From JAWLFY01 sp964462125 (lineage in GTDB: Bacteria > Planctomycetota > Planctomycetia > Pirellulales > Pirellulaceae), in NCBI GenBank assembly GCA_964462125.1, contig CAYWXT010000144.1:1-14014 (forward strand): DNA of 14,014 nucleotides, given 5' to 3'. The translations under genes and the position numbers were made by a program. Of this stretch, positions 9,713 to 14,014 are shown piece by piece. The notes beneath the pieces were generated by a model that ran no database searches, was not told the DNA's origin, and saw only the letters and a program-made list of their open reading frames with translations. Within the stretch, counting starts at the first letter, position 1. Each line of letters opens with the position of its first letter.

Positions 9713-11491
9713 CTACATCACCGAGAAGTAGTTTTCGCAGGCGAAGTCGAGGTATTCGTTCTTGAGTTCGATCTCGAGATCGTTATAGAGGCAGTAGTTC
9801 CGTACTTGGAGCAACAGGTCGCGGGGTTGGCAGTTCCGGAAGGGTCGGTCGACCGGCCGGTAGTGGGTTTCAATCAAGTATTCGATGGCGTCGGCGTTGT
9901 AGGGGATTTCGAGCAAGCGGCACATGATTTCGAACAGCTTGCGGAAGTCAGCTTCGGGCGGGTTGCCGACTTCGATCTTGTAGGGGATCCGCCGCAAGAA
10001 GGCGTCATCGACCAGGTCTCTCGGCTCCAGGTTGGTACTGAAGATCACCAGTTGGTCGAAGGGGACTTGGATCTTTTTGCCGCTGGGCATGTTCAGAAAG
10101 TCGTAGCGTTTTTCCAGCGGAACGATCCATCGATTGAGCAGCTGATCGACGCTCATTTTCTGTCGTCCGAAGTCATCGATGACCAACGTCCCGCAGTTGC
10201 TCTTCAGCTGCAGCGGGGACTCGTTGATGTTGCTCTCGGCGTTGTTCAGCACTTCGAGCATGTCGAGTGTCAGCTCGCCGCCAGCGACGAGGGTGGGCCG
10301 TTTAATGCGGACCCAGCGTTTGTCGAAGGCGAGCGCCTCCAGCAGGCCTCCGGCGGACTCCGGCATTGCCAGTTCGTGATTCATCGGGTCAAACACCCGC
10401 AGGATTTCGCCGTCGACGTCGACCGCGCGCGGAACCCAGATGTACTTGCCGAAGGCCCCGGTCACCCGCTCGGCAATCGACGTTTTGCCGTTTCCCGGAA
10501 AGCCGTACAGGAACATCCCCCGGCCGCTGGCGATCGCCGGCCCCAGCCGTTCGAGCATCCGCGGATTGATCAGCAGGTCGGCGAAGGTCCGCTCCAGGTC
10601 GGTCTTCTTGGGGAATTGCCCCTCGATCGTCTGGCGGGTGACACTGGCGATGTAGTGTTCCAGCGGCACGGGGCAGGCGCCGTAGTAGGTACAATCGCTG
10701 GCGTTATTCCTGGCGATCGCCCGCCCGGTCTCGGTCAACACATAGACGTAATCGTTGGTCGAGGTCGATCCCTTGTAGGCGACGTTCTGCTCCATCTTCA
10801 GACGCGTCAGCAGCGGCTCGACCAGCCGGAACGGCAATTTCACCTGGTCGGCAACCTTTCGTCCTTCCGATTCTCCGATGTTCAGCAGGTATCGGTAGAC
10901 GATCGCCTCGAGCAGTGTTTCATTGATTCCCCCATCGCGGAGGTCGGAAGGTTCCGGGGGGCGCCACGGTTCGTCTCGATTCGGCTCGAACCCTTGTGAT
11001 TCCGGCAGCGGTGTCGAGTCGGTTGATCTTGGTCCGGGCTTCGGGCCAGCCCCCACACGACCACCACTGGAAAGTTCATTTGCGGCGGGCGCGGCGGCGG
11101 GGGCACTCCCTGGCGCTTCGGGATGACCGTCGCCGGTCGCCGGTCGAGTTGCCCCTTGGGAGGCTGGGGTGGAGCGTTTCAGGGCCGCCCCGGTCAGTGG
11201 ATCGCTCGGCGGCCGGGCGACCGGAGTCGCCCCTGCCGCCGGGCGGGGCTGCTGCTTCGCCACCGGCGCCGGGCCAAAGGGCGCCGCCGGGGCACTCTGC
11301 GGCGGCCCACCCTCGGCGGCTGGCCCCGCCCCGGCCGATGCCGCATCAGCGCTTGAGTCACCCTCCACGGGAGACTCCGTGGCCGCTCCCTCCGTCCCGC
11401 CGGTGAGCGATCGGATCCGCGTGAGCAATGATTCCAGTTGGTGGTCCATTTGGGGGTCGTTATGACCCTCGTTTGGGACAGATTGACTCAT
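9713..11491 (-). CDS. Winged-helix plus AAA ATPase with long Pro/Ala linker
   Basis: A 592-residue cytoplasmic ATPase. A short N-terminal helix (about 15-30) is followed by a 150-residue stretch rich in Pro, Ala and Gly that is surely disordered. About 188-262 look like a winged-helix domain ending in the L-T-E-T-G-R motif. The AAA module follows: Walker A G-F-P-G-N-G-K-T at 330-337, Walker B L-V-I-D-D at 436-440, sensor 1 S-T-N at 485-487 and arginines at 500-501 placed like an arginine finger. A conserved Cys-x6-Cys pair (C267, C273) lies before the ATPase core. From memory similar ATPases occur widely in planctomycetes and in some proteobacteria near pilus or secretion genes, but the function is not established and no such genes are here. 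The N-terminal start could also be the ATG at codon 15. It is divergent from the HDOD gene. Confidence 0.88.
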   Translation of the reverse strand: MSQSVPNEGHNDPQMDHQLESLLTRIRSLTGGTEGAATESPVEGDSSADAASAGAGPAAEGGPPQSAPAAPFGPAPVAKQQPRPAAGATPVARPPSDPLTGAALKRSTPASQGATRPATGDGHPEAPGSAPAAAPAANELSSGGRVGAGPKPGPRSTDSTPLPESQGFEPNRDEPWRPPEPSDLRDGGINETLLEAIVYRYLLNIGESEGRKVADQVKLPFRLVEPLLTRLKMEQNVAYKGSTSTNDYVYVLTETGRAIARNNASDCTYYGACPVPLEHYIASVTRQTIEGQFPKKTDLERTFADLLINPRMLERLGPAIASGRGMFLYGFPGNGKTSIAERVTGAFGKYIWVPRAVDVDGEILRVFDPMNHELAMPESAGGLLEALAFDKRWVRIKRPTLVAGGELTLDMLEVLNNAESNINESPLQLKSNCGTLVIDDFGRQKMSVDQLLNRWIVPLEKRYDFLNMPSGKKIQVPFDQLVIFSTNLEPRDLVDDAFLRRIPYKIEVGNPPEADFRKLFEIMCRLLEIPYNADAIEYLIETHYRPVDRPFRNCQPRDLLLQVRNYCLYNDLEIELKNEYLDFACENYFSVM

Positions 11492-11730
11492 CTTGGCCCC
11501 CGGCCAGGGTTGTTCGGGACTCGACGCTCTCTGGTATCGACCAGAGCTGGCGATCGCGTCGAGGCGATCGAGCGGGAGACTACAACGCTTTCAATCACCC
11601 AACGTCTCCCAGCCCTCACAGCTTGTGAGCGGTTTGTTCCTCGGCTGTTGGCGCCGCAGGTAGACAAGCGGGTGCGAGCTAAAGTAGGGCAATGCATTGA
11701 CGGACCCGAACCTGGTGCGCCCCTTTGGAA

Positions 11731-12756
11731 ATGCTTCCCGCCCCCGACCGCCCCGCCTCCGACCGCCCCGCCTCCGACCGCCTCGACCCTCGGGCAGCTT
11801 CTCGTTCGCCGCTCCGGCCGGCGGGGCCGGCCACGCCGTTGACCTCTGCGGTCATTGGCCAGGACGAAGGGGTCGGTGGACAGGCTCACGGCGGGCGTGA
11901 TCGCGACGGGTTGCTCGACTGCCGTGGGTTGGGCGTACCGGAATTGGTCCGCCAGTTGCTCGCCCCGGGCGAACCGGAACCTGCCGGGGATGACGCGTTG
12001 AGACGATGCCTGACCAGCGATTGGTCGCTAGCCGCTCCCTTGCTTCAGTGGTGCAACTCGCCACTGATCAGCGGCCCCGCCGGGCTGCTGGTTCGTCCCG
12101 GCCCGTTCGACGATCTTGGCGACGCATTGGAGGCAATCGGTCGGGACGAGGGGGCCCGTTTGGCGTTTCTCGTCTTCATTCGACGGATGTTCCTGCCGGA
12201 TCGGCAAGTCGACCGGTACCGCCGTTCGGTGCTCTGGCGGCACAACCTCGCCGTCGGCGCCGTGGCCGCGATGATCGCCCGGATTTGCGGGGGACTGTCG
12301 CCTGGGGATCTGTTTTTCGCTGGGGCATTGCACGACATCGGGCTGCTCGCCAGCGAGCGATTGCACGGGGCGACCTTTCGACGACTGGTGGCCGATGTCG
12401 ATGAACTTTCAGCGATCCATGAGATCGAACAGGAACGTTTGGGCTGGGACCACGCCGAGCTCGGTGCCAAGATCCTCCAGCACTGGGGGGCGCCTGCCGC
12501 AGCGGTCGCCGCGACCCAACACCACCACGCCCCGGAGAGGGCGATTGAGGAGCGGGACGCCGAGGCGAAGAGCGTCGCCTGCGTCGCCCTTGCGAATCAT
12601 CTCTGCAGCCGCACCGGCTGGTCATCGTTGGGGGTCCACAACTTGATGGCTCCCGACGGCAAGGTGTTGCAGCAACTTGGGATCGACGCCCACGGGCTGA
12701 CACACATCTGGCAGGGACTTCCCCAGACGATGCGGGACGTCTCCGCGTTCCCCTGA
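11731..12756 (+). CDS. HDOD-domain signalling protein
   Basis: A roughly 341-residue protein in which residues about 70-300 form an HDOD domain, a degenerate HD-phosphohydrolase fold used in bacterial signalling. Visible landmarks are R-H-N at 170-172, H-D at 201-202 in G-A-L-H-D-I-G-L-L, H241 in W-D-H-A-E-L-G, and A-T-Q-H-H-H at 261-266. HDOD proteins usually lack catalysis and act in signalling or motility control; retention of an H-D pair leaves a phosphohydrolase activity possible. The first 60 residues are low-complexity and encoded partly by a 15-base tandem repeat. ATG 11731 is the only early ATG, but the real start may lie downstream, for example at a TTG near 11911. No ribosome site is clear. 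Confidence 0.8.
   Translation: MLPAPDRPASDRPASDRLDPRAASRSPLRPAGPATPLTSAVIGQDEGVGGQAHGGRDRDGLLDCRGLGVPELVRQLLAPGEPEPAGDDALRRCLTSDWSLAAPLLQWCNSPLISGPAGLLVRPGPFDDLGDALEAIGRDEGARLAFLVFIRRMFLPDRQVDRYRRSVLWRHNLAVGAVAAMIARICGGLSPGDLFFAGALHDIGLLASERLHGATFRRLVADVDELSAIHEIEQERLGWDHAELGAKILQHWGAPAAAVAATQHHHAPERAIEERDAEAKSVACVALANHLCSRTGWSSLGVHNLMAPDGKVLQQLGIDAHGLTHIWQGLPQTMRDVSAFP
11744..11788 (+). repeat. 15-base tandem repeat, about 2.8 copies
   Basis: CCGACCGCCCCGCCT at 11744-11758 is repeated exactly at 11759-11773 and with changes at 11774-11788. If translated it gives a repeating R-P-A-S-D. It lies at the N-terminus of the HDOD frame or in its leader if translation starts later. Confidence 0.8.
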
Positions 12757-12784
12757 CCGACGCCTCTGGACCCGCTGGCGTCGG
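12757..12784 (+). terminator. Hairpin directly after the HDOD stop
   Basis: CCGACGCC (12757-12764) and GGCGTCGG (12777-12784) form a perfect 8-base-pair stem with a 12-base loop, starting at the base after the HDOD stop codon. No T-run follows, so it is a terminator-like or 3'-protective structure rather than a classic intrinsic terminator. Confidence 0.5.
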
Positions 12785-12793
12785 CCGCTGGGC

Positions 12794-12825
12794 CCCGTGG
12801 GCGCCTGGGCCCGTGGGCGCCTGGG
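12794..12825. repeat. 16-base GC tandem repeat, two copies
   Basis: CCCGTGGGCGCCTGGG occurs at 12794-12809 and 12810-12825 and is followed by a partial, mutated CCCGGGCG. Each unit contains self-complementary GGCGCC, so the stretch can fold on itself. It lies in the gene-free region between HDOD and 16S. Confidence 0.8.
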
Positions 12826-13074
12826 CCCGGGCGGGGCTGCCGAAGAAACCTCGATAATTTCGACGAGAGCACTTGCGGCCGCAGCACGGGCCCGATATCT
12901 TTCCGCCTCACTTGAACGGCAGCGACCGATCGCTCGGCGAGAAGGTCGTTTCGTGCAAACTGCGACGGCGACTTCATCCGCTCGGGAAACCGAGTGGCCA
13001 GCTCGAAAATCCAAGTTGCTCGCCTGGGAGACCAGGACCTGAGCAGACGGAGAGCAAAGACTGAGCCGTTCTGG

Positions 13075-13107
13075 AAAAATTTGCGAGCTTTGGCTCGCGA
13101 AAATTTT
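13075..13107. terminator. GC-stem hairpin flanked by A/T runs
   Basis: GCGAGC (13083-13088), loop TTTG, GCTCGC (13093-13098) form a perfect 6-base-pair stem. The flanks AAAAATTT and AAAATTTT extend the dyad with a bulge. A T-run follows the stem on both strands (TTTT on plus after a few A, TTTTT on minus after AAA), so a bidirectional terminator separating HDOD transcription from the rRNA unit is plausible. Confidence 0.45.
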
Positions 13108-13117
13108 CTGAAAGTGG

Positions 13118-13152
13118 TTGACACGGGCCGCTTGATCCCAGAAACTCTGGGA
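13118..13152 (+). promoter_or_regulatory. Consensus -35 hexamer next to a perfect inverted repeat
   Basis: TTGACA (13118-13123) is followed 12 bases later by TCCCAGA-AAC-TCTGGGA (13136-13152), a perfect 7-base inverted repeat sitting where a -10 element would be. The hexamer at 17-base spacing is GAAACT, a poor -10 (three of six). It may be an rRNA promoter with an overlapping operator, or chance. Confidence 0.25.
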
Positions 13153-13324
13153 GTCCTGGGAGTGGCCCTGCGTTTTCGCGGGCGGCTTTCAGGAACATTG
13201 ATCTTTGACAATTTGGTGATGAAACTTCTGTTGAGTTCAGCAAGTGCGAGGTCGCTAGCTGCACTCGGGAAACTCGGTCCTTTCGGGGGCTGGGCGGTAT
13301 CCGAGTGCAAACAATGGCGAATCG

Positions 13325-13373
13325 CTGTGGTGTTTGACCGAGCACCACAGAGCAGAATCAACTCTCGGTTTTT
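13325..13373 (+). promoter_or_regulatory. Overlapping alternative hairpins in the 16S leader
   Basis: CTGTGGTG (13325-13332) pairs perfectly with CACCACAG (13343-13350), closing a 10-base loop. That loop holds ACCGAG (13337-13342), which is complementary to CTCGGT (13364-13369); this second stem is followed by a T-run (13369-13373), like an intrinsic terminator. The two folds exclude each other unless a pseudoknot forms. This lies about 50 bases before 16S. Confidence 0.5.
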
Positions 13374-13387
13374 ACGTGGTTCATAAG

Positions 13388-13407
13388 CGACCCGTTTCGG
13401 CGGGTTG
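13388..13407 (+). other. Hairpin just before 16S rRNA
   Basis: CGACCCG and CGGGTTG pair over seven bases (one G-T) around a TTTCGG loop, 14 bases before the expected mature 5' end. It may be part of a processing site; the partner strand downstream of 16S is outside the window. Confidence 0.35.
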
Positions 13408-13420
13408 TTTGAAGCATACA

Positions 13421-14014
<594 letters not shown>

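Larger units (their letters stand above)
12826..13420 (+). other. Gene-free region upstream of the 16S rRNA gene
   Basis: About 600 bases with no credible protein gene; the open frames here have no family resemblance. The GC content falls towards 16S. It contains several hairpins (listed separately) and TTGACA-like hexamers at 13118-13123, 13205-13210 and 13334-13339 (TTGACC). None has a convincing -10 at 16-18 bases, so I cannot place the rRNA promoter; this region is the likely location. Confidence 0.6.

Noticed and set aside
9806..10999. 397-codon open frame on the plus strand
   Set aside because: Antisense to the AAA ATPase, which has complete Walker motifs; no domain in the antisense translation.
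13205..13233. rRNA promoter with TTGACA at 13205-13210
   Set aside because: At 16-18 bases downstream there is only CTGTTG or similar, not a usable -10, so I did not call it.
12994..13386. 130-codon plus-strand frame before 16S
   Set aside because: It spans several hairpins of the rRNA leader region and shows no domain or ribosome site.

Overview
The window looks like chromosomal DNA from a planctomycete, probably from the Pirellulaceae or a close relative. The evidence is a partial 16S rRNA gene at the right end that I recognise as planctomycete-like, high GC, and several protein types (a FHA protein, a large proline/alanine-rich AAA ATPase, an HDOD protein) that resemble planctomycete proteins from memory. 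No database was searched. There is no phage, transposon, CRISPR array or defence island; this is mostly core genome.

Left part (1-7268): a small lipoprotein gene on the plus strand meets a minus-strand block. Read in the direction of transcription, that block is a TIGR01212/YhcC-type radical SAM protein, a four-helix membrane protein, then a well-defined promoter, a short leader ORF, an intrinsic terminator, cimA (citramalate synthase) and valS (valyl-tRNA synthetase). The most interesting element is the 245-base leader before cimA. It has a consensus promoter, a 19-codon ORF in which six of eight consecutive residues are Ile, Val or Leu, and a strong hairpin with a T-run just before the cimA start. 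This is what a branched-chain amino acid attenuator looks like. It would couple isoleucine supply to the gene that commits pyruvate to isoleucine synthesis, and perhaps to the downstream valS.

Middle (7434-9578, plus strand): a FHA-domain protein, a Dabb-domain protein and tsaE (tRNA t6A synthesis) are packed head to tail, with a 5-base gap and then a 4-base overlap. A RegA/PrrA/ActR-type response regulator follows without a sensor kinase beside it.

Right part (9713-14014): a 592-residue winged-helix plus AAA ATPase on the minus strand is divergent from an HDOD-domain gene on the plus strand. After HDOD comes about 660 bases without a credible gene, rich in hairpins and short repeats. It leads into the 16S rRNA gene, which starts near 13421 and runs off the window. 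Just before 16S there are two overlapping, mutually exclusive hairpins, one with a T-run, suggesting a regulated or processed rRNA leader.
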